Origin: Myxococcales bacterium
Lineage (GTDB): Bacteria; Myxococcota_A; Polyangia; Polyangiales; JADJMO01
Length of the DNA stretch: 64,000 nucleotides
Reading direction: 5' to 3'
NCBI GenBank assembly: GCA_016709545.1
Contig: JADJMO010000001.1
Location: 310,001-374,000 of the forward strand
Shown: piece after piece, positions 1 through 7,402 of the stretch
How positions within the stretch are numbered: the stretch's first letter is position 1
Layout: each line of letters opens with the position of its first letter
Notes under the pieces: generated by a model
Seen by the model: only the letters and a program-made list of their open reading frames with translations
What the model was told of the DNA's origin: nothing
The model's database searches: none
Position numbers and translations under genes: made by a program

Positions 1-454
1 CGCGCGTGCCCTCGACAAAGGGGCTCCGCGGGAGCGGGGAGGGCAGCGAGGAGAGGGGCCGATCGCCGACGAGGCGCCAGCGCTCGCCGTACGAGCGCTC
101 GAAGACGAGGGTGCCCGCCGGGACCGCCGCGAGGCGCGCGGTGCCGTCGACGAACCAGCGGCGCGCAACGGCGGTCGGATCCAGGGGGTGGTGGACGACG
201 TAGCCGCCTTCTTCGCGGGGGATGGTCTCGAACGCGAGCACCTGCTTGCGGAACGGGTCGACGACCAGGTCTTCGAGGGGGCCGGATTCCCGGTGCGCGA
301 GGACGGCGCCGCTCGTGAGATCGACGAAGGCGAGGCCGCCGTCGCTTGCGGCCGCGATGCGCAGGGGCGCGAGGATGGCGGTGGGCTCGGCGCGCGACTC
401 GAGCGGCGCGGGGGAGCAGGCGAGGAGGGGGACGGCGAGGAGGAGCGGGCGCAT
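1..454 (-). CDS. Putative lipoprotein, C-terminus cut by window edge
   Basis: The reading frame is open from the ATG at 454 down to base 1, so the C-terminal end lies outside the window; 151 codons are visible. The N-terminus is a short signal peptide ending in a lipobox-like LLAC at residues 10-13, so the product is probably exported and lipidated. The rest contains beta-rich phrases such as GGLAFVDLTSGAVL, reminiscent of single blades of a beta-propeller, but no family can be named. It is divergent from the small gene that starts at 527. Function is unknown; the call rests on the lipobox and on codon bias like that of its neighbours. Confidence 0.6.
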   Translation of the reverse strand, partial: MRPLLLAVPLLACSPAPLESRAEPTAILAPLRIAAASDGGLAFVDLTSGAVLAHRESGPLEDLVVDPFRKQVLAFETIPREEGGYVVHHPLDPTAVARRWFVDGTARLAAVPAGTLVFERSYGERWRLVGDRPLSSLPSPLPRSPFVEGTR

Positions 455-514
455 GCCGGGGGTCGGCACGAGGGGCGGGGAAGTTGCGTACGGCGTGCAG
501 CGCCGCTCGTCTGC

Positions 515-529
515 TACGCTCTGTTCGTG
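515..529 (+). promoter_or_regulatory. -10-like TACGCT six bases before a GTG start
   Basis: TACGCT at 515-520 is separated by 6 bases from the GTG at 527. A TANNNT hexamer at this distance would place the transcription start on the start codon, giving a leaderless message. No convincing -35 box or Shine-Dalgarno was seen. Confidence 0.45.
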
Positions 530-703
530 CCGACGCAGCTGGCCGACGAGGCAGGACCGACCCACGACGAGGACGGCGTCGATCGCACCCTCATTCGCGT
601 GTCCCTCGCCCTGACCCCAGTGCAGCGACTCGAACGGCTCGAGCAGTTCGTCGAGTCCATCTGGGAGATTCGTGAGCTCAATGCGAAGCGCGCGGTTCGT
701 TGA
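527..703 (+). CDS. Small conserved partner of a nucleotidyltransferase (copy 1)
   Basis: A 58-residue protein starting at GTG 527. It is clearly related to the 57-residue product at 6729-6902: both contain an acidic stretch, then DGVDRTLIR or NGVDRSLIR, then LTPVQRL or LTPVERL and an amphipathic helix. Both overlap the start of a nucleotidyltransferase frame downstream by a few codons, which suggests translational coupling and a two-protein module. By analogy with MNT-type or AbiE-type pairs it may bind or restrain the enzyme, but this is inference. In this copy the downstream partner is broken, so the small gene may be a leftover. Confidence 0.55.
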   Translation: MPTQLADEAGPTHDEDGVDRTLIRVSLALTPVQRLERLEQFVESIWEIRELNAKRAVR

Positions 704-1072
704 CGCCCTCCGGCACTTCGCCCGACACGACGTCGAGTTCGTCGTCGTAGGCATGCTATCGGGTCGGCCGATCGGCGCCGCATCGCGCCGGGCGAGTCCC
801 ACTTGATCGGGCCGGGCCACCAGCTGCTGACGACACGCCTGGGTGACATAGACTGCCTCGGTACGATCGATGGCGAAAGGACCTTCGATGACCTCATCGC
901 GGAGGCCACGACACTGGAGCTGGGCGACGGTCTCCGCTGTCGCGCTCTCTCGCTCGAGCAGCTGATCGGTATCAAGGAGCGCGCAGGGCGACCGAAGGAT
1001 CTTGCCGCGCTGCCTGTCCTCCGCGCGACCCTCGAGGAACGTCGTCGCTCGCCAGAGACAGACCAGGAGTGA
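681..1072 (+). pseudogene. Internally deleted nucleotidyltransferase (copy 1)
   Basis: The first residues from ATG 681 (…HDVEFVVVG) match the intact paralogue at 6886-7365 (…HDVRFIVVG). The frame then goes off, and homology resumes in another frame around 765 with RRRIAPGESHLI and continues to 1072 (RLGDIDCLGTID, then LSLEQLIGIKERAGRPKD). Roughly 40 residues are missing, including the segment that holds the GG-A and DIDVVYD nucleotidyltransferase motifs in the intact copy. The active site is therefore gone. This is a deletion with a frame change, not a simple single-base error. A fragment starting at 803 could still be translated but would lack catalysis. Confidence 0.7.
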
Positions 1073-1269
1073 CGGGCGTCGATGGTTCGCGCTGCGCGAG
1101 GGACGGCTCCGCTCGTGAGATCGAACGGAGCTGTCTCTAGGTGCGGCGACGTGCCTCGGGCGCGCGCCACGCCGGGGCGTTCGTGCCGCGACCGATCGGC
1201 GAGCGGCGACCCGACCTCGCGGGGCCGCGGTGAGGACGGAGCGGCTCGACGATTGCACCCCTGGTGCCC

Positions 1270-1902
1270 ATGTCCATCGCCCGAACGCGCATCGCGGTTC
1301 TCTTCGCCACCAAAGAGGGCCAGACTCGAAAGATCGGCGACTACGTCGCCGCCCGCTTGCGCGACTCGGGCGCCGAGGTCGACGTCGAGGACGTCGCCCA
1401 CCTGCCCGAGGGCTACTCCCTCGCCGGCTACGCCGGGGCGCTCCTCGCCGCGTCCATCCACATGGGAAAGCACGAGGGAGCGATGGTGAAGTTCGTGAAG
1501 CACCACCACGCCGAGCTCGCGTCGATCCCCACGGCGTTCCTCTCGTTCAGCTTGAGCGAGGCGGGAGTCGAACGCCCTGGGACGCCGCCCGAGCAGCGGA
1601 AATCGAGCGAGGGGGACGTTCGCAAGATCATGGACGCCTTCTTCGCGGAGACGGGGTGGAGCCCGACCCGACAGCGCCCGGTCGCAGGCGCCCTGCGCTA
1701 CAGCCAGTACGGCTTCGTGATGCGCTTCGTGATGCGACGCATCGCGAAGAAGACGGGTGGGGGCACCGACACGTCCCGCGACTACGAGTACACGGACTGG
1801 GCGGCGCTCGGTCAGTTCGTCGACGACTTCGGTCTCGAACTCCTCGGCCCGCCGAAGCCGTCGGACGGACGTCCCCGCGCTGCACACGTGTGGCCGGTCT
1901 GA
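1270..1902 (+). CDS. Flavodoxin-domain protein, HemG-like protoporphyrinogen IX dehydrogenase
   Basis: A 210-residue protein with a flavodoxin fold: the FMN phosphate-binding loop is ATKEGQTRKIG near residue 10. The C-terminal part has a helical stretch and GGTDTSRDYEYTDW, which resembles the GGETDT…YTDW end of menaquinone-dependent protoporphyrinogen oxidase HemG (about 180 residues). HemG oxidises protoporphyrinogen IX to protoporphyrin IX in haem synthesis. The extra 20 or so C-terminal residues are Pro/Arg-rich and not conserved-looking. ATG 1270 was chosen; a GTG six bases upstream is possible. It stands alone with no other haem gene beside it, so a different quinone-linked flavodoxin role cannot be excluded. 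Confidence 0.72.
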   Translation: MSIARTRIAVLFATKEGQTRKIGDYVAARLRDSGAEVDVEDVAHLPEGYSLAGYAGALLAASIHMGKHEGAMVKFVKHHHAELASIPTAFLSFSLSEAGVERPGTPPEQRKSSEGDVRKIMDAFFAETGWSPTRQRPVAGALRYSQYGFVMRFVMRRIAKKTGGGTDTSRDYEYTDWAALGQFVDDFGLELLGPPKPSDGRPRAAHVWPV

Positions 1903-2184
1903 AGGGACCTCCTGCCCGAGCAGACACTTCAACGGAGCGCTTGGAGCAGGTGGCAACGAGAGCGGGCGCGCTGGCGATTCGCCACCTCGTCGCGAGCGTG
2001 AGCTCGATCGGAAACGGCGGCAGCTCGGGCGCGGGCGGCGCGACTCGCTCCATGCGCGACCAGCCTAGTACGGACACCCTCGAGGAAGGCATCGGGCGTC
2101 CGGAGTTCGTAGGGCGCAGTGGGTCTCGATCGCACCAGCCATGTCGCTGCGGCGAACGTGTTGCAATCGCGTGAACGTTTCCAC
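1903..2184. other. Intergenic stretch, possible toxin-gene remnant
   Basis: No gene is supported here. On the minus strand, just past the stop of the antitoxin-type gene, one frame reads YELRTPDAFLEG near 2065-2100, which resembles the C-terminal YG…HPDAFL of PIN-domain toxins often paired with this regulator type. No PIN N-terminus (acidic VLLDAN-type motif) is present, so at most a decayed 3' fragment remains. Confidence 0.2.
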
Positions 2185-2619
2185 CTATCGCCTCTTCCGG
2201 CGGGGTGTCTCCAGCGGCGGCGCGCTGGCGAGGAGCTCGTCGACGTATCGACGAATGGCCTCGCGCTGGCCCACCCACTGCTCGACGTCGAGGGCGCGGA
2301 TGCGGCGACGCACGCCGACCTTGCGACCGCCGAGCTCGCCCTCGTCGAGCATCTTCGCGACGGTGGGGCGCGAGAGCCCCATCAGCTCGGCCGCCTCCTG
2401 CGTCGAGAGCTCGCGGTCGGCGGAGAGCACGGAGACGTCGCGCCCGCTCGCGAGGGTGCCGAGCACCTCGGCCAAGAGTGGCAAGACGTCGCTCGGGAGG
2501 AGGAGCGTGACCGCGGTCGCCCCGGTGCCGATGCGGACGGGGAGGAGCGCGGCCGTCTTCTTGCGCAGGAGCGGGGCGAGCGCCACGAGGGCGCGGCGGG
2601 CGTCTTCGGAGCTCGGCAT
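2185..2619 (-). CDS. Excisionase-family helix-turn-helix protein, antitoxin type
   Basis: A 144-residue protein. Residues about 70-125 form a MerR/excisionase-like DNA-binding domain: ELSTQEAAELMGLSRPTVAK (helix-turn-helix), then GRKVGVRRRIRALDVEQW, the usual wing and 'helix to end' pattern. The N-terminal 65 residues are a helical region seen in antitoxins encoded just upstream of PIN-domain nucleases in Polyangia and other soil bacteria. Here no PIN gene follows; only a questionable fragment is present downstream. It may therefore be an orphan antitoxin or an ordinary repressor of its own promoter. A TAGCCT hexamer lies 9 bases before the ATG. Confidence 0.65.
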   Translation of the reverse strand: MPSSEDARRALVALAPLLRKKTAALLPVRIGTGATAVTLLLPSDVLPLLAEVLGTLASGRDVSVLSADRELSTQEAAELMGLSRPTVAKMLDEGELGGRKVGVRRRIRALDVEQWVGQREAIRRYVDELLASAPPLETPRRKRR

Positions 2620-2697
2620 CGGCGGCCCAGGCTACCTCGAACGAAACGAACGAAAAAGTCGTTCGGGTGCCGGAACCGACCGCCCGAGCCAGGATTT

Positions 2698-3513
2698 TCA
2701 GGCGTATTCGTCGACTCGGCAGCGGAGGGCGAGGGCGCGCGTGGCCGTCGCGAGGTCCACGTCGGCGACCAGCACCCCCGCTTGCCCGTACGGCTGTCGC
2801 GCCACGAGCTCGCCTTCTGGTCCGACGATCGCCGTCGCGGAGTCGGGGAACGAGAGCGCGTAGTTCACGCTCGCGAAGAAGATCGTGTTCTCGAGCGCCC
2901 GGCACACGATCGCGCTGTCGTAGTAGGGGTTACTGGGCGCTCGCCACTCGACCAGGCGCCGGCCGCCTTCGGCGTTGGTGCCGGTGAGGTGAGGGTGGAA
3001 CACGATCTCTGCGCCGTGGCGCGCGGCCCAGCGAACCGTCTCGGGATATCGAAACCCCTCGTGGCAGATGACGACGCCGAACCGCGCGCCGTCGACCTCG
3101 AACACCGTACGGCCGTGACCCGGCACCCACAGCCGGTCTTCGGTCGGATCGAGCTGGTTCTTGGTCTGGCGCCCGAGCACGTTCCCTTCGGCGTCGATGA
3201 CCACGGCGACGTTGAAGACGGCCTTCGACTCCGGGTCGTGCTCGTCCATCGGGAGGACGAGCGCGATACGATGGCTCCTGGCGATCGCGCGGGCGCGCAC
3301 GAGAGCCGAGGCGAGATCGCTCGGCGTGTGGGGGGCGACGGTCTCTCCGCCCTCGGGCCCGCGGTAGCCAGGCAGATACGACTCGGGGAAGCACACGATC
3401 TTCGCGCCGCGCGCGGCCGCCTCGGCGGCGTAGGTGTCGACCTGCGCGAGGCCGTCCGCCATCGACCTCGGGAACGGCGCGGCGGCGAGCGCGATGCGGA
3501 AGGGGCGAGACAT
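2698..3513 (-). CDS. Carbon-nitrogen hydrolase (nitrilase superfamily)
   Basis: A 271-residue cytosolic enzyme of typical nitrilase-superfamily length. The catalytic triad is visible: Glu in VCFPESYLPG (about residue 45), Lys in RQTKNQLDPTEDR (about 124) and Cys in GVVICHEGFRYPE (about 160). These enzymes hydrolyse nitriles, amides or N-carbamoyl compounds through a cysteine thioester. The substrate cannot be told from sequence; aliphatic amidase or carbamoylputrescine-type activities are both plausible. The start at 3513 follows a GAGAGGG ribosome site on the minus strand. It lies just downstream of the AgmX-type gene on the same strand but is separated by 23 bases, so co-transcription is possible. 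Confidence 0.85.
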   Translation of the reverse strand: MSRPFRIALAAAPFPRSMADGLAQVDTYAAEAAARGAKIVCFPESYLPGYRGPEGGETVAPHTPSDLASALVRARAIARSHRIALVLPMDEHDPESKAVFNVAVVIDAEGNVLGRQTKNQLDPTEDRLWVPGHGRTVFEVDGARFGVVICHEGFRYPETVRWAARHGAEIVFHPHLTGTNAEGGRRLVEWRAPSNPYYDSAIVCRALENTIFFASVNYALSFPDSATAIVGPEGELVARQPYGQAGVLVADVDLATATRALALRCRVDEYA

Positions 3514-3536
3514 GGAAGAGCGTTCCCTCTCGGAGC

Positions 3537-4214
3537 TCAGCCCGGACCGAAGTCGAGTCGATAGGTGACCATCACCTTCTTCTGCTCGGGCTCCGGGTAG
3601 GCCAGACGCAAGAAGACCCCCACGACACAGGTGACCACCTTCGCATCGGACAGGGTTCCGCCGGTCGACTTGGCCGACTCGACCTCCCCTTGGAGGTTGA
3701 TGATGAAGCGAACCCCCACGGTTCCCTGCAAGCTCGGGTCTGCCTTCAAGCCCTGCTGGTAGCACGCGCGAAACCGCCCGAAGTTCGCGCGGACGATGCG
3801 TAGGATGACGTTCTCTGGCAGCGGGCCCGTGACCTCGACGGTGCCCTCCTTGATGCTCTCGAGCTTCTTCTCGTTGGATTGCGGGCTCGGATCGGCAAAC
3901 GGCCCAGCCTCGAGGCGCACCGCCGAAGGCACGGTGCCGGCGAACGCCGCCAGCAGCAAGGTCTCGCGGGCCTTGCGCTCTTCTGCAGAGAGACGCGGCA
4001 CGAACGCCACGCTCGGCGCGGAACTCCCGCTCGCCGACAGCGAGATCGGGATGGCGCTCACGCTGGGAGCGGCGCTGCCGGGTGCCGACGAGGCCACGGG
4101 CGCTGGCTCACGCTTGCACCCGAGCACCGCGCCGATCGCCAGCGCCCCAGAGGCGACGCCGGCGTCGAAGCGCGACCAGGACGGGCGCGATCCACCACGG
4201 GCCCACGTCGCCAC
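3537..4214 (-). CDS. AgmX/PglI C-terminal domain lipoprotein
   Basis: A 225-residue protein. The N-terminus has a hydrophobic segment ending in VLGC (Cys about 33), a lipobox, followed by a Ser/Ala/Pro-rich linker. The last 95 residues carry the pattern NFGRFRACYQQGLKADPSLQ…GTVGVRFIINLQGEV…VVTCVVGVFLRLAYPEPE, which is the AgmX/PglI C-terminal domain, a TonB-C-like module common in myxobacterial envelope proteins linked to gliding and surface functions. The gene starts at GTG 4214 inside the 3' end of the upstream DUF2330 gene, an overlap of 107 bases in another frame. No later start would keep the signal peptide, which supports the overlap. Confidence 0.72.
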   Translation of the reverse strand: MATWARGGSRPSWSRFDAGVASGALAIGAVLGCKREPAPVASSAPGSAAPSVSAIPISLSASGSSAPSVAFVPRLSAEERKARETLLLAAFAGTVPSAVRLEAGPFADPSPQSNEKKLESIKEGTVEVTGPLPENVILRIVRANFGRFRACYQQGLKADPSLQGTVGVRFIINLQGEVESAKSTGGTLSDAKVVTCVVGVFLRLAYPEPEQKKVMVTYRLDFGPG

Positions 4215-5361
4215 GCGCCCCCACGCCGCACGAGCCCTTGGGACCAGACACCGGGGCCGCGGATGCAGACGCAGACGTCGATGCAGATGCAGAGGCCGAC
4301 GTCGATGCGGACGTCGACGCCGCCGGCGCCGCCGATGCCGCAGCCCCGTTGGGCTGGAACATGCTCGGGTCCAGCCACGCCATCATCGCGCGTTGCTTCT
4401 CTACCTCGCCCGACTTCGGCGTCGTCGGCACGAACACCACATCGTGGAACTCCGCTCGTGAGATCTTCCGATCGCGGAACACCTGGACCTGGAGCTCGGG
4501 CTTGTCGCTCGGCAGGATCGACGCGAACTCGGGCATCGCCGCGCCGAGCAGCTTCGGCGTCGGGTGATACTCCCCCCCGGCGTGCCAGGGCCGCACGAGC
4601 TCGAGCTTGCCATCGTGAACGGTCGCGCCGACCGGCAGCATCTTCTCCTGCGACACGAACCACGTCGTGAGCCGCCGCACGTATTGCCCCGCGGGCGCGC
4701 GCGGCTCGAAGTACGGATAGAACGGCAGCTCGGTGTCGAACGACACGTCGAGCACCTCGGAGCTCATGCCGGGCATCTCGTCGGCCTTGGCGTCGTAGCG
4801 GAGCGCGACGAAGTAGAACCCCGACTCGATGTAGTGCGCGAGCCACTTCTCGACGTCCGCATCGGTGCCGAACTGATTGTCGTCGAGCCACTTGCGGAAC
4901 GCGGACGCCTCGTGCGCCGCGAGCGTGAACGCGTCGAACTTCCCGAGGCGTTGCACCGCGAGCACTTCGACCGGCGGAGGTCCTGAGCCCAGAGAGCTCA
5001 TCTTGCCGCCGCCGCCATTGCCCATGTTTCCGACCAAACCCAAGCCCCCCTGCGAGACCTCGAACGGCAAGCCGTCCTGCAACGCCGGGAACGGAGACTT
5101 CTCGACCTTCTTCACCGCAGGTCGCGTGGGCGTGGGGATGACGAATCCGAATCTCTGGTTGGCTTTGTCGAACCGCACCTCCCGAACGAAGTGCTCCCGG
5201 TGGGTCTGCTGATCCCAGACGATGAGCACGCGCTCCTCTGTGAGGTACGGGTACTCGAACGGCTTGAGGGTGCGGCTCCCGAAGATGCCGCACGCGTCCG
5301 CGGCCTGCGCCGTCAGCAGGCTCCCGATCGACACCAAGGCCGCAACGCCCCTCGCCTTCAT
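4108..5361 (-). CDS. DUF2330 domain secreted protein with MYXO-CTERM-like tail
   Basis: A 417-residue protein. A signal peptide ends at AQAADACG (about residue 27), followed directly by a conserved Cys. The body has the DUF2330 pattern (ACGIFG near the start, RVLIVWDQQTHREHFVREV, GFVIPTPTRPAV). A low-complexity Ser/Ala/Thr region follows (about residues 345-385), encoded by a hexamer-type repeat. The end has PKGSCGVGARGD, a hydrophobic stretch and RRRRR, like the MYXO-CTERM surface-sorting tripartite signal, but with about 16 extra residues after the arginines. The start at 5361 is supported by a TACGCT hexamer 6 bases upstream. Function of DUF2330 is unknown. Confidence 0.75.
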   Translation of the reverse strand: MKARGVAALVSIGSLLTAQAADACGIFGSRTLKPFEYPYLTEERVLIVWDQQTHREHFVREVRFDKANQRFGFVIPTPTRPAVKKVEKSPFPALQDGLPFEVSQGGLGLVGNMGNGGGGKMSSLGSGPPPVEVLAVQRLGKFDAFTLAAHEASAFRKWLDDNQFGTDADVEKWLAHYIESGFYFVALRYDAKADEMPGMSSEVLDVSFDTELPFYPYFEPRAPAGQYVRRLTTWFVSQEKMLPVGATVHDGKLELVRPWHAGGEYHPTPKLLGAAMPEFASILPSDKPELQVQVFRDRKISRAEFHDVVFVPTTPKSGEVEKQRAMMAWLDPSMFQPNGAAASAAPAASTSASTSASASASTSASASAAPVSGPKGSCGVGARGDVGPWWIAPVLVALRRRRRLWGAGDRRGARVQA

Positions 5362-5373
5362 GGGACGAGCGTA
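5359..5373 (-). promoter_or_regulatory. -10-like TACGCT six bases before ATG 5361
   Basis: On the minus strand TACGCT (5373-5368) is followed by CGTCCC and then the ATG at 5361. This spacing predicts a leaderless message and argues for this start over an upstream in-frame ATG. Confidence 0.5.
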
Positions 5374-5502
5374 TGCGGAGCGGGTGAGCCTGCGAAGCTC
5401 CTGTGCGGTCAAGCCTTCCAGCGCACGGTCACGATGCCTCCCCCCCGGGTTCTCGTCGAGGTGCCGGGCACTCCTGATGGGGGAGCGCTCCGAGCTGAGC
5501 AG

Positions 5503-6669
5503 CTACAGCCACCCGAACGGCGTGTACCCGTCGAGGAAGCGTAGCTTCTTCCCCGCCACGCTCCGGATCACGAGGCCCGTGGTGCCGCTCGGGCCGCCCT
5601 CCGTGCCGCGGTAGCCGAACGCGAGCTCGTCGGGCGACAGCGAGCGCACGCCGAACACCGCCACGTCCGCGCCGACCGGGTCGCGGGGCAGGTCCGTCTC
5701 CTTCCCCACGTAGAGCGCCGCGGCCTGACAGGGCAGCGCGGTGCACGCCGACCCCTCGAGCGACAGGAACGTCCACACCGCGCCGCTCGGCGAGAACGCG
5801 ATGCCGTAGGCGTTCTTGCGCACGAGGCGCGCCGGCTCGTTCTTCGTGAAGCTGCGCGCGACGAGGTCGTGGCGGCAGTGGTTCACGTCCGTGCACCCCT
5901 CGGCCACCGTCACCGTGCTCTGGAGGTAGACGGTCTCGGGGTCCGTCGGGTGGAAGCGCGGCTGGTATGCGGCGCCGGTCTTCGGGGTCTCGAACGGCTC
6001 GACCACCGGCGCCTTCGCGGTGAGGTCCACCTTGAACGTGTGGAACGGGCAGTTGCCCACCCACGCCGCGGTGCACGTGCTGGGCACGCCGCTGAAGAGC
6101 GCGCGGGTGCCGTCGGGCGACACCGTGCCCCCGGACGACGAGCGACCGGTCCATCGCACCACCGGGCCCGTGACGCCGAGCTTGGTGATCCACACCGTCT
6201 CCTCCGCGGCCGCGGCCGACACGCCCTTGCGGCTGCGACCGAGCAGCGCCGTGCGCCCGTCGCGCGAGGTCGCGATCACGAATGTGTCCGTCATGTCCTT
6301 CTCGATCACGGGGCCGAGGTAGAGGGCGTCGCCCTTGATCGAGGCCAGGAACAGGGACGGCGCGCTCTCCCCGTCGACCTGGAACTTCACCAGCGCGAGG
6401 CCACCCGTGAGCGTGAACACGTAGGTGGCGCTGCCCTTCTTGTCGAAGCCGAGCGGCACCGGCTCTCCCTCCACGGGCACGAGGTGCCACGTGTCGATCT
6501 TGTCTCGCCTGGCGATGATGCGCGCCGTGGTCTGCTTCGGGGCCACTTCGACCGAGGGAGTCGCCGACGCGGACGCTTTGGCCTTCGGCGGCGGCGGCTC
6601 CTCGGCCGGGGGCTCCTTGGACTTGCACGCCGTCACGAGCAGCAGCGCGAGCAAGAGACCGGTGCGCAT
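5503..6669 (-). CDS. Putative lipoprotein with beta-propeller-like repeats
   Basis: A 388-residue protein with a signal peptide ending in the lipobox VTAC (Cys 15), then a Pro/Glu/Lys-rich linker and a long beta-rich domain. Phrases such as FVIATSRDGRTALLG, GGTVSPDGTRALFSG and AYQPRFHPTDPETVYL recur roughly every 50-60 residues, as in TolB/WD-type propellers. Two cysteine-bearing loops (STCTAAWVGNC, EGCTDVNHC) could form disulfides. No enzyme motif is visible and no family can be assigned. A TACCTT hexamer sits 6 bases before the ATG. It is divergent from the nucleotidyltransferase module that starts at 6729. Confidence 0.65.
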   Translation of the reverse strand: MRTGLLLALLLVTACKSKEPPAEEPPPPKAKASASATPSVEVAPKQTTARIIARRDKIDTWHLVPVEGEPVPLGFDKKGSATYVFTLTGGLALVKFQVDGESAPSLFLASIKGDALYLGPVIEKDMTDTFVIATSRDGRTALLGRSRKGVSAAAAEETVWITKLGVTGPVVRWTGRSSSGGTVSPDGTRALFSGVPSTCTAAWVGNCPFHTFKVDLTAKAPVVEPFETPKTGAAYQPRFHPTDPETVYLQSTVTVAEGCTDVNHCRHDLVARSFTKNEPARLVRKNAYGIAFSPSGAVWTFLSLEGSACTALPCQAAALYVGKETDLPRDPVGADVAVFGVRSLSPDELAFGYRGTEGGPSGTTGLVIRSVAGKKLRFLDGYTPFGWL

Positions 6670-6681
6670 GCGGCGAAGGTA
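6667..6681 (-). promoter_or_regulatory. -10-like TACCTT six bases before ATG 6669
   Basis: TACCTT (6681-6676 on the minus strand), CGCCGC spacer, then ATG 6669. Same layout as at 5361, 17045, 35607 and 39157. Confidence 0.5.
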
Positions 6682-6713
6682 GCAAGCACGACTCGGGGGC
6701 GCGAACCGCGCGC

Positions 6714-6731
6714 TATACTCGGTGGGCCGTG
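6714..6731 (+). promoter_or_regulatory. -10 TATACT upstream of GTG 6729
   Basis: TATACT at 6714-6719 is a near-consensus -10 box, with the GTG start 9 bases later. The leader would be absent or only a few bases long. The divergent gene's own hexamer lies at 6676-6681, so the two promoters share about 45 bases. Confidence 0.5.
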
Positions 6732-6902
6732 ACGATCGAAGCGAGGACCGCGAGCGACGAGGACGTCTACGACGAGAACGGCGTCGACCGCTCCCTCATC
6801 CGCTGGTTCTTGACCCTCACCCCCGTCGAGCGGCTCGCGATCCTCGACGACGCGATGCAGCTGGCCGAGCTCGTCGAGGCGCGTCGTGATCCGTACCGTT
6901 GA
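6729..6902 (+). CDS. Small conserved partner of a nucleotidyltransferase (copy 2)
   Basis: A 57-residue protein from GTG 6729 that overlaps the next gene by 17 bases. It is acidic at the N-terminus and helical later, with NGVDRSLIR, LTPVERLAILDD and a C-terminal arginine-rich end. A near relative lies at 527-703 in the same position upstream of a decayed enzyme gene. The repeated pairing in one window shows that the small protein and the nucleotidyltransferase form a conserved two-gene unit. Toxin-antitoxin pairing is one possibility (MNT-type nucleotidyltransferases are usually the antitoxin or modifying partner), but the small protein does not look like a HEPN domain. Confidence 0.6.
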   Translation: MTIEARTASDEDVYDENGVDRSLIRWFLTLTPVERLAILDDAMQLAELVEARRDPYR

Positions 6903-7365
6903 GCTGTTCGGCGTACTCGCCGCCCACGACGTGCGATTCATCGTCGTCGGAGGCGCGGCCGCCGTGCTGCAGGGCGTGCCCATCACCACGCTCGACATCG
7001 ACGTCGTCTACGACCGCAGCGAGGACAACCTCGCCCCGCTCGCGGCTGCCCTCGTCGACCTCGACGCGGTGTTCCGGACCGACGCCCGCAAGCTGCGGCC
7101 GAACGACTCGCACCTGCGCTCGTCCGGGCACAAGCTGCTCTCGACCCGCCTCGGGGTGCTCGACCTGCTCGCCACGATCGAGGAGGACACGGACTACGCC
7201 GCGCTGCTGCCGTTCGCCGAGGTCGTCGACCTCGGTCCGGTGCGGCCGCTCGTCTTGTCCCTCGACCGGCTCATCGAGGTGAAGCGGAAGCTCTCTCGAC
7301 CGAAGGACCGACTGATGCTCCTGCAGCTCGAGGCCACGCGCGACGAGCGCGCCGCCAAGGCGTAG
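6886..7365 (+). CDS. Nucleotidyltransferase, AbiEii/MNT-like
   Basis: A 159-residue protein beginning at GTG 6886. The polymerase-beta-type nucleotidyltransferase core is visible: FIVVGGAAAVLQG (glycine-rich loop, about residues 17-29) and TTLDIDVVYDR (D-x-D metal-binding pair, about 33-43). The end LSLDRLIEVKRKLSRPKDR is typical of small nucleotidyltransferases that resemble AbiEii. Such proteins transfer nucleotides to tRNA or protein targets, or act as remote members of toxin-antitoxin systems. The overlap with the small upstream gene suggests translational coupling. A broken relative is at 681-1072 and a longer relative at 63138-63920. Confidence 0.72.
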   Translation: MIRTVELFGVLAAHDVRFIVVGGAAAVLQGVPITTLDIDVVYDRSEDNLAPLAAALVDLDAVFRTDARKLRPNDSHLRSSGHKLLSTRLGVLDLLATIEEDTDYAALLPFAEVVDLGPVRPLVLSLDRLIEVKRKLSRPKDRLMLLQLEATRDERAAKA

Positions 7366-7402
7366 CGCTCGCCGCGAGCCTCGGTAGCGCGCGAGCAGGG
7401 CC

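Noticed and set aside
514..1956. 480-codon minus-strand open frame
   Set aside because: Overlaps the small partner gene, the decayed nucleotidyltransferase and the flavodoxin gene, all supported by homology; composition is Arg/Ala-rich without a motif.
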